A stretch of DNA of 64,000 nucleotides. It comes from Marinobacter maroccanus (GTDB lineage Bacteria > Pseudomonadota > Gammaproteobacteria > Pseudomonadales > Oleiphilaceae). Of this stretch, positions 8,127-17,536 are shown piece by piece. The notes below the pieces were generated by a model. The model ran no database searches and was not told where the DNA came from. It saw nothing but the letters and a program-made list of their open reading frames with translations. Where the stretch lies: assembly GCF_002933275.1 (NCBI RefSeq), contig NZ_PSSX01000005.1:206896-270895 (forward strand), in the 5' to 3' direction. Position 1 is the stretch's first letter. Every line of letters begins with the position of its first letter. The position numbers and the translations under genes are program-made.

Positions 8127-8918
8127 TCAGGCAGATTCGCCGTCCTTCTGGTTACGGCGACGCAGACCAAACATGGCTACGAGCGAGAGCCCGAGAAGAC
8201 CAAGGGTGGCCGGCTCGGGAACGTCAACTGCGCCTTCGATGGTGTCGTTACCACATGTCATGTTCCAGTGAAACGCAATTTCATTACCGAACAGGAGGCT
8301 GGTGCCGGCCAGATCAACGCCGAAATTCAGGACGTTGTTGGTTGAGTCAATGCTCCAACTGCCAGAGATCCCGGTGCTGATCGCAGTTTCATTGCCCAAA
8401 TCGACGAGTGTTTCCTGGCCGTCCCGGAAAATTCCGCCGCTGCTCATCACATCTTCGGTAAGGATGGCGTTTGCGTCATTGGTCGCGCCAGTAAGCTGGT
8501 AAAGACTGGCAATACCGCCATTGTTACTGGAACGATCATTCAGGACCAGGCCGTATTGCCAGATGGTTCCGTTGGCGTGGTTGTCCAATTTGTAGCCATC
8601 AGAGGCGCTACCGGCCGGGTTCCATTCACTTGCCAGGAAAAGGTCCCCGAGAGTAACGCCGAGACCGTCCTTGGTAAGGTTGGGGTAGATACCCACGTGG
8701 TTAACAAAATTGGTTTGGATTGAAAGATTCAGGAAACTCCCTGTGAGAGATGCTTCCGCGCCAATGATGTCGAACTTGGTTGTGTCGGCATTGCTTGCAA
8801 TGACGTCACCGTATCCGTGGTCATCGGATCCAACATAGTCATCGCTGATAAAATCCGCGTAAACCGGTTGGGCGGCGAGGGCTCCAACAAGCAGGCTGGC
8901 TTTTACTGCATTTTTCAT
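8127..8918 (-). CDS. PEP-CTERM sorting domain protein (paralogue of the one at 4716)
   Basis: This 263-residue secreted protein has a signal peptide (MKNAVKASLLVGALAAQPVY, cleavage near residue 21). Its C-terminal sorting signal is VPEPATLGLLGLS, a hydrophobic stretch and a basic tail (RRRNQKDGESA). The pre-signal segment HWNMTCGNDTIEG closely matches the protein at 4716, and both share a DLFLASEWNP/DLFISVDGWNP-like segment. I chose the ATG at 8918 because AGGA lies 8 bp upstream and the signal peptide begins there; an upstream in-frame ATG lacks both. A sigma-54 element and the shared upstream box precede it. It is divergent from the SGNH hydrolase gene. Confidence 0.85.
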   Translation of the reverse strand: MKNAVKASLLVGALAAQPVYADFISDDYVGSDDHGYGDVIASNADTTKFDIIGAEASLTGSFLNLSIQTNFVNHVGIYPNLTKDGLGVTLGDLFLASEWNPAGSASDGYKLDNHANGTIWQYGLVLNDRSSNNGGIASLYQLTGATNDANAILTEDVMSSGGIFRDGQETLVDLGNETAISTGISGSWSIDSTNNVLNFGVDLAGTSLLFGNEIAFHWNMTCGNDTIEGAVDVPEPATLGLLGLSLVAMFGLRRRNQKDGESA

Positions 8919-8984
8919 AATAATCGTCCTGATTTGCTCCACAGAAATGCTAAATTCGCTGTGCGAACATGCATTACCGTAAGC

Positions 8985-9000
8985 AGCAAAAACCAGGCCG
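8985..9000 (-). promoter_or_regulatory. sigma-54 (-24/-12) promoter of PEP-CTERM gene ending at 8127
   Basis: On the minus strand it reads CGGCCTGGTTTTTGCT: GG, 10 bases, GC, with TTTGCT at -12. It is 66 bp before the ATG at 8918. Confidence 0.68.
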
Positions 9001-9054
9001 GAACGGAAATATCTCGTTAAAACAGCAAAGTAAGATTGTTGGGGGGGAGGTTAG

Positions 9055-9070
9055 TGTAAATAAAATCGAC
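9055..9070 (-). promoter_or_regulatory. conserved upstream box of PEP-CTERM genes, copy B
   Basis: On the minus strand it reads GTCGATTTTATTTACA, matching GTC-N4-TT-N-TTTACA. It lies 54 bp upstream of the -24 element at 8985-9000. Confidence 0.6.
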
Positions 9071-9085
9071 AGTATTTAGCCGAGC

Positions 9086-9102
9086 TGTAAATTTCTTGAG
9101 AC
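9086..9102 (-). promoter_or_regulatory. second, imperfect copy of the PEP-CTERM upstream box
   Basis: On the minus strand it reads GTCTCAAGAAATTTACA, with one extra base in the spacer relative to copies A-C. It starts 31 bp (about three helical turns) from copy B, as expected if an activator oligomer binds paired sites on one face of the DNA. Confidence 0.4.
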
Positions 9103-9142
9103 ACTGAAACATAAACTTCTTGAATTGGTAAGGAAGCTGAGG

Positions 9143-10261
9143 ATGAAACAAGGTAACTCTGTCAGGAATGCCTGGTTCGGAATTGTCACCGTCGTAATTT
9201 CTGTTGTGATTGTTCTGGTAGTCTTCGAGTGGGCTCTGAGGACTATGACCGGTTCTATGCAAAGCAGTGAATCCATGGATGAGGGATTTATACTGTTTGA
9301 TTCCCGGCTTGGCTGGAAGCTAAACCCCGGCTGGGAGGGCAAGCACCGGCATCATGATTTTGAGGTGCAGTATCAGGTGAACGAACTGGGGTTTCGTGGG
9401 GATGCTCTCGAATTTTCCGGGGAGAGCCAGAAGGTATTCTTCCTTGGCGATAGTTTTACATTCGGGCTTGGCGTTGATGAGGGGGAGACCTTTCCGGATT
9501 TCCTCAATAGTTCAGCTGCTGGGGCACATACAGACTTTTTTAACCTCAGCGTGCCCGGTTATGCTCCGGACCAGCAACTGATACTCCTGGACGATCTACT
9601 GAGTTATCGCCCGGACACATTGGTGTGGGTGATCTACCTTGGCAACGACTTGTTGGACATTCGTTACCCATTCCCGTTGCAGGCTGGTTACGGAAAACCC
9701 TATTACGTACTGGATGGAAATCGCCTGCGTCTGGAAAACAGCCCGGTTCCCTTGAAAGCGAAAACCCCGAAGTATCAGGCAATGTCAGTCAGTTCAGCGA
9801 TCTTGGAAGGCTTTGACCTGTATCCGATCTGGCAGGATCTTCTTGCTGATTCCCAGATCGGGACGCGCATTAACTCGATTATCGGCTTTGATGAGAACGC
9901 CCTCCAGTCACATATTGAAGAGCGTCTCAAGAGCGATGTGGCCCTTTTCCTGGCTATGACAGATAGGGCAAGGACGATGGTAAGAGGGCAGGGTGGTGAG
10001 ATGGCGTTCGTTCTGATGCCCGGCAGCGGGTATTTCCGGGAAAATACGGTTCCAGGGGTTTACCAGAAGAGCACCGCAAGAGCGTTGTCGAGTGAACTCA
10101 AGGACCGGGAATACCGTGTGGTAAATCTCGGGCCCGAACTGGCAAATCTAATTAACTCAGAAAAGCAACTATTTCACCCCAATGAAGGCCATCTGACGCC
10201 TGAAGGGCATAAAGCGGTTGCTGGAATTCTCGCCGGTTCAGGTCTCTGGGACGAGCAGTGA
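9143..10261 (+). CDS. membrane-anchored SGNH/GDSL hydrolase
   Basis: This 372-residue protein has an N-terminal transmembrane anchor (about residues 8-30) and a periplasmic SGNH hydrolase domain. Block I is GDSFTFGLG with the nucleophile Ser near residue 103, block III is YLGNDLLD near 167, and block V is HPNEGHLTPEGH near 345. Such proteins commonly add or remove O-acetyl groups on polysaccharides. I preferred the ATG at 9143 to a TTG at 9125 because the TTG has no ribosome-binding site. It is convergent with prsT and divergent from a PEP-CTERM gene, so exopolysaccharide modification is the likely role. The substrate is unknown. Confidence 0.8.
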   Translation: MKQGNSVRNAWFGIVTVVISVVIVLVVFEWALRTMTGSMQSSESMDEGFILFDSRLGWKLNPGWEGKHRHHDFEVQYQVNELGFRGDALEFSGESQKVFFLGDSFTFGLGVDEGETFPDFLNSSAAGAHTDFFNLSVPGYAPDQQLILLDDLLSYRPDTLVWVIYLGNDLLDIRYPFPLQAGYGKPYYVLDGNRLRLENSPVPLKAKTPKYQAMSVSSAILEGFDLYPIWQDLLADSQIGTRINSIIGFDENALQSHIEERLKSDVALFLAMTDRARTMVRGQGGEMAFVLMPGSGYFRENTVPGVYQKSTARALSSELKDREYRVVNLGPELANLINSEKQLFHPNEGHLTPEGHKAVAGILAGSGLWDEQ

Positions 10262-10269
10262 GGGCTCGG

Positions 10270-10293
10270 GAGGCGATACCGGCGAATCGCCTC
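10270..10293. terminator. hairpin between convergent SGNH hydrolase and prsT
   Basis: Arms GAGGCGAT and ATCGCCTC enclose an 8-base loop in the 42-bp gap between convergent stop codons. The T-run is weak (TCTGTTT), so termination is likely but not certain. Confidence 0.45.
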
Positions 10294-10303
10294 TCTGTTT
10301 ATA

Positions 10304-13006
10304 TCAACCCTGACCACCAAACTTTTCCAGAATCCGCTTCGCTTCGTCTGTATTGCCAGTTGCTTTGTAAGCCTCTGCAAGGTGCATAGCGATCTCTTGG
10401 GAATCGGGCTGGAGTTCGTGGGCCTTTTTCAGAACCTGCAGACTTTCTTCAGCCCTTCCTGATTTAAACAGAATCCAACCGTATGTGTCCGCTATAGCGC
10501 CGTTTTCTGGCTGTAGTTCATAGGCCCGCTTAGCGAGCTCCATGGCCCGCTCGTCACCATCTTCATGGTAAATCCAGGCAAGATTGTTGAGGGCCACGAC
10601 GTTTGAGGGCGTCAACTCCAGAAGGCTCTGGTAAGCGGCCACGGCCTTGGATATTTGCTGCTGATTTTGGAAGAGAATTGCCGATGTCATTAACACAGAC
10701 GGGTTCGAGGGATGGGCTTCGATCGCATTTTCGGCAGCTTGTAACGCGTTCTCGGTCTGGCCATCGGCTTGCAGCGACCTGATGTATCCAACGTGTATGT
10801 TGGCAGCATTGTCCTTCGTTAAAGCAAGCTCATAGAGTTCCGAAGCCTGCCGATTCTCTCCTTGTCGCTCGAAAAAAGACGCCTCAATCAGGTATGGGTT
10901 AGCCGATTCGGGGTGGAGTCGCTTCATTTCCCGAATAATATCGCGCGCGGCATTTTTCTCCCCGGACTGATATGCGAGGTCTGCGGCCTGAAGTGCGATG
11001 CGTTCATTCTCTGGAAACAGTACTCGAGCGCGTTCAAGAATTGAGGCTGCCCTCTTCGGATTTTCTGCTCTGATTTGGGCCGCAACACCGCTATAAATAT
11101 TCATGGCCGCTGGCTCTGAAGCGGAGGGAAGGTCTGGTTCTTCCCGATCCAGCAATTGGGCCGTGAGCTCCTCTGCACGCTTATCATTGCCTTCGGTAAG
11201 TGCGGCATCCAGCAACAGCAATTTCGGACCCATGGCGTCAGGGTGGATGTCTGAAAGAGTGTTCATCAAGGCAAGGGTTTCATCACGAGAGGTGACCTGG
11301 CTGAAACCGATCAGGGCCTGGCGGTTGTCGGGCTCAAGTTCAAGTGCCCTCTTGAAGTAATCGCGTGCTTGGTCTTTGTTTTCCCGGGTAAGTTCCATAT
11401 TGCCAAGCGCCACCAGAGGTGCCGATGTATTGGGGAAGGCCTTTTGGGCTTTGTGGAAATAGGTCTCGGCCTCTTTCAGGTTGTCGGCCTCAAGCGCCAG
11501 TTGCCCCCGCATTAGCAGCGGCGCCTGGCTTGAGGGTCGGTCCTCAATCCATCTATCTGCGGCGCTGATAGCCTTTTCTGGGCCACCTGATCGAGCCAGG
11601 GCCTGAATCTGAACAATGCGAGCGTTGTCGTTATCCGGGGAAGCCTCAATAACGGTCTGAGCGTTTTCAATCGCTTCATCAAACTTGCGGACCTCCGTCA
11701 GGTAGCGTGCAAAGCGCAGCCTCAGGGCATGGTTGCTTGGGTTCTGTTCAAGCGATTTCCTGATTAGCGTCTCGCCGGTTTCAAGATCCCCGCTGGCGAG
11801 AGCCGCAATCCCCGCAAGAGCAGTAGTGGAGGGGTCGCTTCCGGAATCCTCGAGGTTAGCCAAAATGGCTTTTGCACTCTCGGGATCGCGGAGCTTGATG
11901 CGGGTGGCTGCCAGAAGTTTGCTGGCTTCCTCAGAATCAGTTGCTTCAACGATGGGCGTTAGCAACCTCTCGGCGTCCTCGACCCGTCCCTGACGAAAAC
12001 GGATAATTCCCAGCAGCAGATTGCTTTGGGTGTGACCGGGGGCCTGCCGGAGAATTTCCTCCAGATTGCGTGCCGCTTCATTGAGATCTCCGCGGTTATA
12101 CGCCTCCTGTGCAGCAATCAGGCTGCTCCGGATCATGCCCGGGCCGGATTTGGCGAGGATTTCTTCGTACACAAAGGCCTCAGAGGATTTACCTTGGGCG
12201 CGAAGTACGGTGATCAGGGACGACATGGTTTCATATTTTCGGCGGGTCATTACGTCAAATTGCCCGATGTCCTCCAGAGCTCTGATGTAAGCTTCTTCGG
12301 ACTGTTCCCATTGTTCTCTGGCCTGGAAGAGCTGGCCTTTCCAAAGCCAAAGTTCTGGTTCTGAAGAATCAACCGTTTCGGCTTCCTGAAGCAGGGCAGT
12401 GACCTCGTCACTGTTACCCTTGCTGAATGCAAGACGTGAGAGACCGATCAGGGGCAGGGCAGAGCTGTTATCAATGTCACGCGCGGCTTTATAGGCGTCG
12501 TCAGCCCGTTGATAATCCCCTGCAGCGTGGTGGATTTTTGCTTCCAGCAACTTTGCATCCAGTTGTTTGGATCGGTCTGAAAAGGAAGCAGCTTCAAGAG
12601 CCGCGAGGGCGTCTTCCAGTTGCCCTTGATGGAAATTTGCCTCAGCCCGGATAAGGCTCGCCTGGCTCTCGATCGCAGGAGTGATGTTTGTTTCATGCTC
12701 GTCCATGGCGGCTAAAAGCTGATCTAGCTGGCGTTCTGCGTTCTCTGCATCCCCTGCTGCGAGTAGATTCTCCAGTATGATGAAATACGGATCAGGCTCG
12801 TCTGACTGGAGCTCTATGGCATTTCGGGCTTCGAGTGTGCTTGCTCGAAGTTCACCTTGTCTTTGGAAAAAGCGGGCCTGATCAAGATGACTGATGTACT
12901 GAATTTCTTCCTGTGTCATCTCTGGCGGATTGTCGCCACACCCGGTGACTGAGAGAGCTATGGCGGTTGATAGAAGAGTGACTCGCGCTGCCTTGAATAC
13001 TTTCAT
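10304..13006 (-). CDS. prsT: PEP-CTERM system TPR-repeat lipoprotein PrsT
   Basis: This 900-residue lipoprotein has lipobox SVTGC (Cys23), followed almost entirely by tetratricopeptide repeats to the C-terminus. Typical repeat pieces include NLAWIYHEDGDERAMELAKRA and ADTYGWILFKSGRAEESL. The length and the long TPR array match PrsT, which is found with the XrtA exosortase and exopolysaccharide genes. It probably acts as a periplasmic or outer-membrane scaffold for polysaccharide export or for PEP-CTERM protein handling; this is inferred from gene neighbourhood. It is followed upstream on the same strand by prsR, then prsK. A short gap of 51 bp to prsR allows cotranscription. Confidence 0.9.
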   Translation of the reverse strand: MKVFKAARVTLLSTAIALSVTGCGDNPPEMTQEEIQYISHLDQARFFQRQGELRASTLEARNAIELQSDEPDPYFIILENLLAAGDAENAERQLDQLLAAMDEHETNITPAIESQASLIRAEANFHQGQLEDALAALEAASFSDRSKQLDAKLLEAKIHHAAGDYQRADDAYKAARDIDNSSALPLIGLSRLAFSKGNSDEVTALLQEAETVDSSEPELWLWKGQLFQAREQWEQSEEAYIRALEDIGQFDVMTRRKYETMSSLITVLRAQGKSSEAFVYEEILAKSGPGMIRSSLIAAQEAYNRGDLNEAARNLEEILRQAPGHTQSNLLLGIIRFRQGRVEDAERLLTPIVEATDSEEASKLLAATRIKLRDPESAKAILANLEDSGSDPSTTALAGIAALASGDLETGETLIRKSLEQNPSNHALRLRFARYLTEVRKFDEAIENAQTVIEASPDNDNARIVQIQALARSGGPEKAISAADRWIEDRPSSQAPLLMRGQLALEADNLKEAETYFHKAQKAFPNTSAPLVALGNMELTRENKDQARDYFKRALELEPDNRQALIGFSQVTSRDETLALMNTLSDIHPDAMGPKLLLLDAALTEGNDKRAEELTAQLLDREEPDLPSASEPAAMNIYSGVAAQIRAENPKRAASILERARVLFPENERIALQAADLAYQSGEKNAARDIIREMKRLHPESANPYLIEASFFERQGENRQASELYELALTKDNAANIHVGYIRSLQADGQTENALQAAENAIEAHPSNPSVLMTSAILFQNQQQISKAVAAYQSLLELTPSNVVALNNLAWIYHEDGDERAMELAKRAYELQPENGAIADTYGWILFKSGRAEESLQVLKKAHELQPDSQEIAMHLAEAYKATGNTDEAKRILEKFGGQG

Positions 13007-13057
13007 GCCCAGTTCCTTTGTTTTATCAGCTCTTATTATGAGTTCGGTATCTGCGCT

Positions 13058-14431
13058 TCAGGTACCAGTAACTGTCTGAGAGGTGTCGATTCGATATTTG
13101 TCTGTCAGGTTATAGAGAGTTGGGCGAGTAACGCCAAGCAATCGGGAGGCCTGAGCCATATTGAAATTACAGGTCCGCAGTGCCTGAATGATGGCTTGCC
13201 TTTCTGCTACTTCGCGAACCTGCCTGAGATTCAGCTGAGTATCAGATTTCGATTCACCGGGAGGAAGCTCAAGATCCTCGGCAGTAACCCGCTTACCATC
13301 CGCCATGATGGTGGCCCGCTTGACCTTGTTGATCATCTCACGCACGTTTCCTGGCCAGGAATATCCATTGATCGCATTGATTGCGTCTTCTGAGAAAGCA
13401 AGATTGGGCCGATCCATATGCTTGCCCAGGGATTTCAGAAGCGATTGAGCAATTACAAGCGCGTCTCCTTCACGCTCACGAACAGCCGGAACATCCAGCG
13501 TAATTTCGCTGATCCGGTAATAGAGATCTTCCCGAAACTCACCGCTATCGATCAGCTGTCGAACGTCCCGATGGGTCGCGCAGACCACTCGCACGTCAAC
13601 TGGAACAGGGTTTACTGATCCGACGCGATCAACAACTCTTTCCTGGAGAAAGCGGAGCAGCTTCGCCTGAAGCGGCATTGGCATGTCCCCTATCTCGTCC
13701 AGAAAAAGGGTTCCGCCATTTGCGCTTTCAATCTTGCCTTTCTTGGTTTGGTTAGCGCCGGTGAATGAGCCTTTCTCGAATCCGAAAAGTTCGCTCTCCA
13801 GCAGGTTTTCGGGGATCGCTGCGCAGTTTATGGCAGCAAAAGGCTTGCAGGCACGGTGACTAAGATCATGGAGGGCCCGAGCCAGTAATTCCTTGCCGGT
13901 TCCTGTTTCTCCGGTTATCAGTGTTGTTACATCCGTTGGGGCAACCTTTTCGAGGGTGCGGCAAATAGTCAGCATCTGTGGGCTGGCAGCAACAATTCCC
14001 TTGATGTTGGTTCCGTTGCCCTGCCGGGCCAGGTCTCGGTTCTCTCTTTCAAGCTCAGCGAGACGGAAGGCACGATTTACAACAAAGGTAAGGATGTCGG
14101 CGTCCAACGGCTTCTGGTAGAAATCGGAGGCGCCCATACCAATTGCTTTTACGGCATTTTCTTTGTCCTCACGGCCGGTCACTACGATGACTTTTGTCAT
14201 AGGGGCGAGGCGCAGGATTTCTTCAAGCAGGCTGAAGCCTTCGGTCGCTCCTCCCGGATCCGGCGGAAGTCCGAGGTCCAAGGTAACGACGTCAGGCTCA
14301 TCTCGCCTCAACGCTGTCAGCGCTGAATCCCGGTCAGAGGCGACTGCTACTTCGAGGTCTTCGCTGAAACACCAGCGCATCTGGCTTTGCAGGCCTGGAT
14401 CATCCTCTACAATCAAGAGTCGTCTAGTCAC
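13058..14431 (-). CDS. prsR: PEP-CTERM-box sigma-54 response regulator PrsR
   Basis: This 457-residue NtrC-type activator has three domains. A receiver domain at residues 1-120 carries phospho-acceptor Asp52 in TLDLGLPP. An AAA+ sigma-54 interaction domain has Walker A GETGTGKE (174-181) and the sigma-54 contact loop GSFTGA (221-226; the usual motif is GAFTGA). A C-terminal Fis-type helix-turn-helix (about 415-450) contains MAQASRLLGVTRPTLYN. It should activate RpoN promoters after phosphorylation by PrsK, encoded next door. Three PEP-CTERM genes in this window carry matching -24/-12 elements and a shared upstream box, so they are its obvious candidate targets. Confidence 0.92.
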   Translation of the reverse strand: MTRRLLIVEDDPGLQSQMRWCFSEDLEVAVASDRDSALTALRRDEPDVVTLDLGLPPDPGGATEGFSLLEEILRLAPMTKVIVVTGREDKENAVKAIGMGASDFYQKPLDADILTFVVNRAFRLAELERENRDLARQGNGTNIKGIVAASPQMLTICRTLEKVAPTDVTTLITGETGTGKELLARALHDLSHRACKPFAAINCAAIPENLLESELFGFEKGSFTGANQTKKGKIESANGGTLFLDEIGDMPMPLQAKLLRFLQERVVDRVGSVNPVPVDVRVVCATHRDVRQLIDSGEFREDLYYRISEITLDVPAVREREGDALVIAQSLLKSLGKHMDRPNLAFSEDAINAINGYSWPGNVREMINKVKRATIMADGKRVTAEDLELPPGESKSDTQLNLRQVREVAERQAIIQALRTCNFNMAQASRLLGVTRPTLYNLTDKYRIDTSQTVTGT

Positions 14432-14533
14432 AACAGCACTAAGTCCTTTTTTAAAGTGTTTCCATAATCGTGATTCTTAACCGATCATTGACACTTTGCA
14501 ATGTCGGTTTGCATTGATCAACAGCTGCGCCGG

Positions 14534-16669
14534 TTAATTGGCGCTCTCCTTCCAGTCAGTGGTGTCAGAAATTGGCGATACAGCCTGTTGTCTTGCCTCC
14601 ATGGCGGAGGCGTCAGCAAGAGGAATTCTCACCGAAAAACATGAGCCGATGCCGGGCTCGCTGGTTACATCAATATTGCCGCCAATTTTCTGAATATATT
14701 CCCGTGCCTGGTATGCGCCAATGCCCATTCCCGTAAGCCCTTTAGTGCTTTCGAAGGGCTTGAACAACTGGTCGCTGATAAAGTCTTCGGTCATACCGCT
14801 GCCGCTGTCCTGGATGAAAAGCACCACGTTGCCTTTAGCGGGCTTCAGAGTCAGGGTGATCTCTCCGTCTGGGGGAGTGGCATCCTGTGCGTTCTGGATC
14901 AGGTGACCCAAAACACTGCGAAGCTGCTCAGAATCGGCTTTTACCACCACGTCAGGGGGGGCGCCATCAAGACGGGGGGCGGGTGCACGATGCTGGTGGT
15001 TTGCGACAAGCTGATGAATCAGATCAGTCAGATTTATCGGCTTCATAAGACTGACATCGTCCGTGTCTGGCTTGCGGATGTGGTCGACCAGGTTGGACAT
15101 TTTCCGTACTGCGTGATCAGTCGTGTTGATCATGTCATCAATGAACGCCGGATTATTCCGGTGTTTGGGGGCATTCTTCACCAGCAATGAAAGTTGTGCA
15201 ATGACCGTTTTCAGGTCGTGAACCATGAATGCAGAGGCTTTGCTCACAGCCTCGAATTGCATCGCTCGGGACAGGCGGTTCTGGGCATCAGCCTGCGCCA
15301 GAAGGTTACAGGTTTGCCGGGCAACGACCTTGATGAGATCAAAGTTCTCCCAGTTCAGTTCCACTCGGGCATAGGGGTTGCCGACCAGGGCTATTCCATA
15401 CAGCTCATTACCCAGGTAAAGCGGAATAATGAGCCATCCGTCGGGTGTCTTGGCAATGGCATCCGGAATCTCAAGAAGATTGTAGCTCACTGGATCTGAT
15501 TTATATTCGTGAAGGTCTACAATCCACTCCCGATCCCGAAAAAAACGAACAATCTCTGAATCGCTGTCTATCATAGTGTACTTCGGCATCGAGAGATTGA
15601 CGGCCGCCTTCAACACATAGGCATCCTGCTCGCCAATGAGCCAAATTGCTCCCGCATTGCTCTCCACCAGTCCTGCCAACATCCGGATAACTCGATGGGG
15701 CAGAGGAGGGTCGTCACTCAGATCTGCCAGTTCCCGTGTCATTTTTAGCCACTCTTCCCGGTAGTCGTATTTGTAATCGAAGAAGTTCTGGCTGATGAGC
15801 ACCATGAGTTTGGAGCGAATGCGCCGGGATAACAGGAGCGTTGTCAGGAAAACCAGGGAGATGGTGAAGAACAGAACCTGAAGAGCGTCTCCCCAGTCGC
15901 CACCGAGTACCCGTACGTAATAGCCACCGAGTGCCAGGAACAGCAGGTAGCCACCGGCAAACAAAAGGGTGCCCGCGTGGAAGACGGCGGACCGGGACAG
16001 CTGAAAATCCACGGGCTGTTTGCGTGTGTTAATTACGTTGACAGCGAAAAGCGGCGTAAGCAGGGCATTGACAAAGCCGCGCGCGTTCCAGAAAGGGTCA
16101 GCAACGTGACCGAAAAGCAGCGCGTCTGCATACATGAAGAAATCAAAAGCAAAGATGGTGGCTACACCAATGCAGATATACTTTATGCTTGAGCGCCCAA
16201 AGCTTGGTGAATTGCGCCAGATCTGTTCTACCAGAGATAGGCCGAGGAGTGAGAGCCCAATCTGGCCCAGCAGCTTGACCTTGCCAGTGGCGACGTAGAT
16301 TCCCGCGAAATGCTCGGCAAGTCCGATCCCCAGCAAAATCACTACCAGGGTTGCAGCACTGGCGCCAAGAACCTGCTTCACCTTGCTGGTAAGCCGGTTT
16401 TCCCTGAGGCCGTCTTTGAGTAACGCAAACAGCAGGTGGATCCAGGCTGCGTCCCGGATCAATTCGATGAGATACCGGATGTTGAAGTCAGGGTATCCCC
16501 AAAGGCTTTGGCTGACGAGTGACGATGCCCAGATTGCGGTTACAGCAGCTGCAAGTGCCAGCGCCCTATCGACGCCGCGCCGGAGATATCGGGTTGCAAC
16601 CAGTACCGCCAGGAGCCCGAACGTAATCGCTGCCAACGAGTAGCTGAGTACGTCCATGTTGCTGAACAT
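14534..16669 (-). CDS. prsK: PEP-CTERM system sensor histidine kinase PrsK
   Basis: This 711-residue inner-membrane sensor kinase has about nine predicted transmembrane helices in residues 1-295. A GAF-like domain follows (about 310-460), then a dimerisation helix with phospho-acceptor His484 in MVHDLKTV. The C-terminal HATPase domain includes QLRSVLGHLIQNAQDA (N box) and DSGSGM (G1 box). The layout and length match PrsK, the partner of PrsR. The signal sensed is unknown. An ATG four codons downstream is an alternative start. A terminator and a PEP-CTERM gene lie just upstream, so prsK probably has its own promoter in the roughly 75 bp before it. Confidence 0.9.
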   Translation of the reverse strand: MFSNMDVLSYSLAAITFGLLAVLVATRYLRRGVDRALALAAAVTAIWASSLVSQSLWGYPDFNIRYLIELIRDAAWIHLLFALLKDGLRENRLTSKVKQVLGASAATLVVILLGIGLAEHFAGIYVATGKVKLLGQIGLSLLGLSLVEQIWRNSPSFGRSSIKYICIGVATIFAFDFFMYADALLFGHVADPFWNARGFVNALLTPLFAVNVINTRKQPVDFQLSRSAVFHAGTLLFAGGYLLFLALGGYYVRVLGGDWGDALQVLFFTISLVFLTTLLLSRRIRSKLMVLISQNFFDYKYDYREEWLKMTRELADLSDDPPLPHRVIRMLAGLVESNAGAIWLIGEQDAYVLKAAVNLSMPKYTMIDSDSEIVRFFRDREWIVDLHEYKSDPVSYNLLEIPDAIAKTPDGWLIIPLYLGNELYGIALVGNPYARVELNWENFDLIKVVARQTCNLLAQADAQNRLSRAMQFEAVSKASAFMVHDLKTVIAQLSLLVKNAPKHRNNPAFIDDMINTTDHAVRKMSNLVDHIRKPDTDDVSLMKPINLTDLIHQLVANHQHRAPAPRLDGAPPDVVVKADSEQLRSVLGHLIQNAQDATPPDGEITLTLKPAKGNVVLFIQDSGSGMTEDFISDQLFKPFESTKGLTGMGIGAYQAREYIQKIGGNIDVTSEPGIGSCFSVRIPLADASAMEARQQAVSPISDTTDWKESAN

Positions 16670-16743
16670 GCTTCAATGCCCCAAAAAAATGAAATTCTCC
16701 TGCCAAGAATAGCTTTGTTTAAAAGCAAGAGTAACTCATTTGT

Positions 16744-16773
16744 AAAAAAGCCAGCGGGTTTTAAGCGCTGGCT
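16744..16773 (-). terminator. rho-independent terminator of PEP-CTERM gene
   Basis: On the minus strand, arms AGCCAGCG and CGCTGGCT are followed by a six-T run. It sits about 20 bp past the stop of the PEP-CTERM gene at 16795 and separates it from prsK. Confidence 0.8.
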
Positions 16774-16794
16774 GATAGTGCTTTATGGTCAGCG

Positions 16795-17421
16795 TCAGCT
16801 CTTGCGTTTGCGCGCGATTCCAAGCCCGGCCAATCCAAGGCCCAAGAGCGCAAGGGTGCCGGGCTCGGGCACCTTGGCGACAACAGAAACATTATCGAGG
16901 AAATTTCCGAGGGTTTCCGTATCCGGGTTGATGGAGGTGAACATCAATCTGGTGGATTCGCTGGATGCGGTGAACATGCCCGAAAACAGGGTCCAGTCGC
17001 CGGTCTCGAAGTTGATTATATCCATATCTAGATCGGCAACCGTGACGTTGAACGACTCCTGACCAACCCTCGCCCTGTAGGCAAAAGTCAGCTGGTAGGT
17101 TTCATTCGCGACTGTGTCGAAATCCTGAAACAGCGTGAATGCGCTTCCGGTTGTATTCGGGTGAGCGTTCAGCTCTGCGAAGCGGGTGCCGTCCTGAGCA
17201 TCGACGCCATTAAAGCCAGAGTTCCAGATCTCAATGTCGTTGGTATCGCTTGACCATCCGTCGACGTCGTTTGGATCGAAGTAACCCCAGCCACCACCGG
17301 CCTGGTTCAGTGTCAGGGCTTGCTCAAAACTTCCGTTATCAAGCAAGCTGGCTGAGGCGATGGGTGAAATCACCAACGCCGCCAGCCCGAGAGCCGTTCC
17401 AATACGTCTTATCTTGGACAT
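16795..17421 (-). CDS. PEP-CTERM protein with DUF642-like carbohydrate-binding fold
   Basis: This 208-residue secreted protein has a signal peptide (cleavage after ASA, residue 24). A single beta-sandwich domain begins LLDNGSFEQ and contains GWSSDTNDIEIW and DGTRFAELNAHP, the layout of DUF642/galactose-binding-like domains. The C-terminal sorting signal is VPEPGTLALLGLGLAG with basic tail RKRKS. I chose the ATG at 17421 because an upstream in-frame start would put about 37 non-signal residues before the signal peptide and overlap the sigma-54 element. A sigma-54 promoter and the shared box lie upstream. It is likely a matrix protein that binds polysaccharide, by family. Confidence 0.85.
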   Translation of the reverse strand: MSKIRRIGTALGLAALVISPIASASLLDNGSFEQALTLNQAGGGWGYFDPNDVDGWSSDTNDIEIWNSGFNGVDAQDGTRFAELNAHPNTTGSAFTLFQDFDTVANETYQLTFAYRARVGQESFNVTVADLDMDIINFETGDWTLFSGMFTASSESTRLMFTSINPDTETLGNFLDNVSVVAKVPEPGTLALLGLGLAGLGIARKRKS

Positions 17422-17467
17422 GATACATACCTGCCTTTCTGGTTTGTCAAATGGACACAGGGGGCTA

Positions 17468-17483
17468 AGCACGTACCATTCCA
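17468..17483 (-). promoter_or_regulatory. sigma-54 (-24/-12) promoter of PEP-CTERM gene ending at 16795
   Basis: On the minus strand it reads TGGAATGGTACGTGCT: TGG, then GC after exactly 10 bases, with TGCT at -12. It is 46 bp before the ATG at 17421. Confidence 0.68.
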
Positions 17484-17536
17484 GATTTCCTAACCTCTTG
17501 TTTAGGAAAAGAACAAATTCGCCCGGATTCATGATA

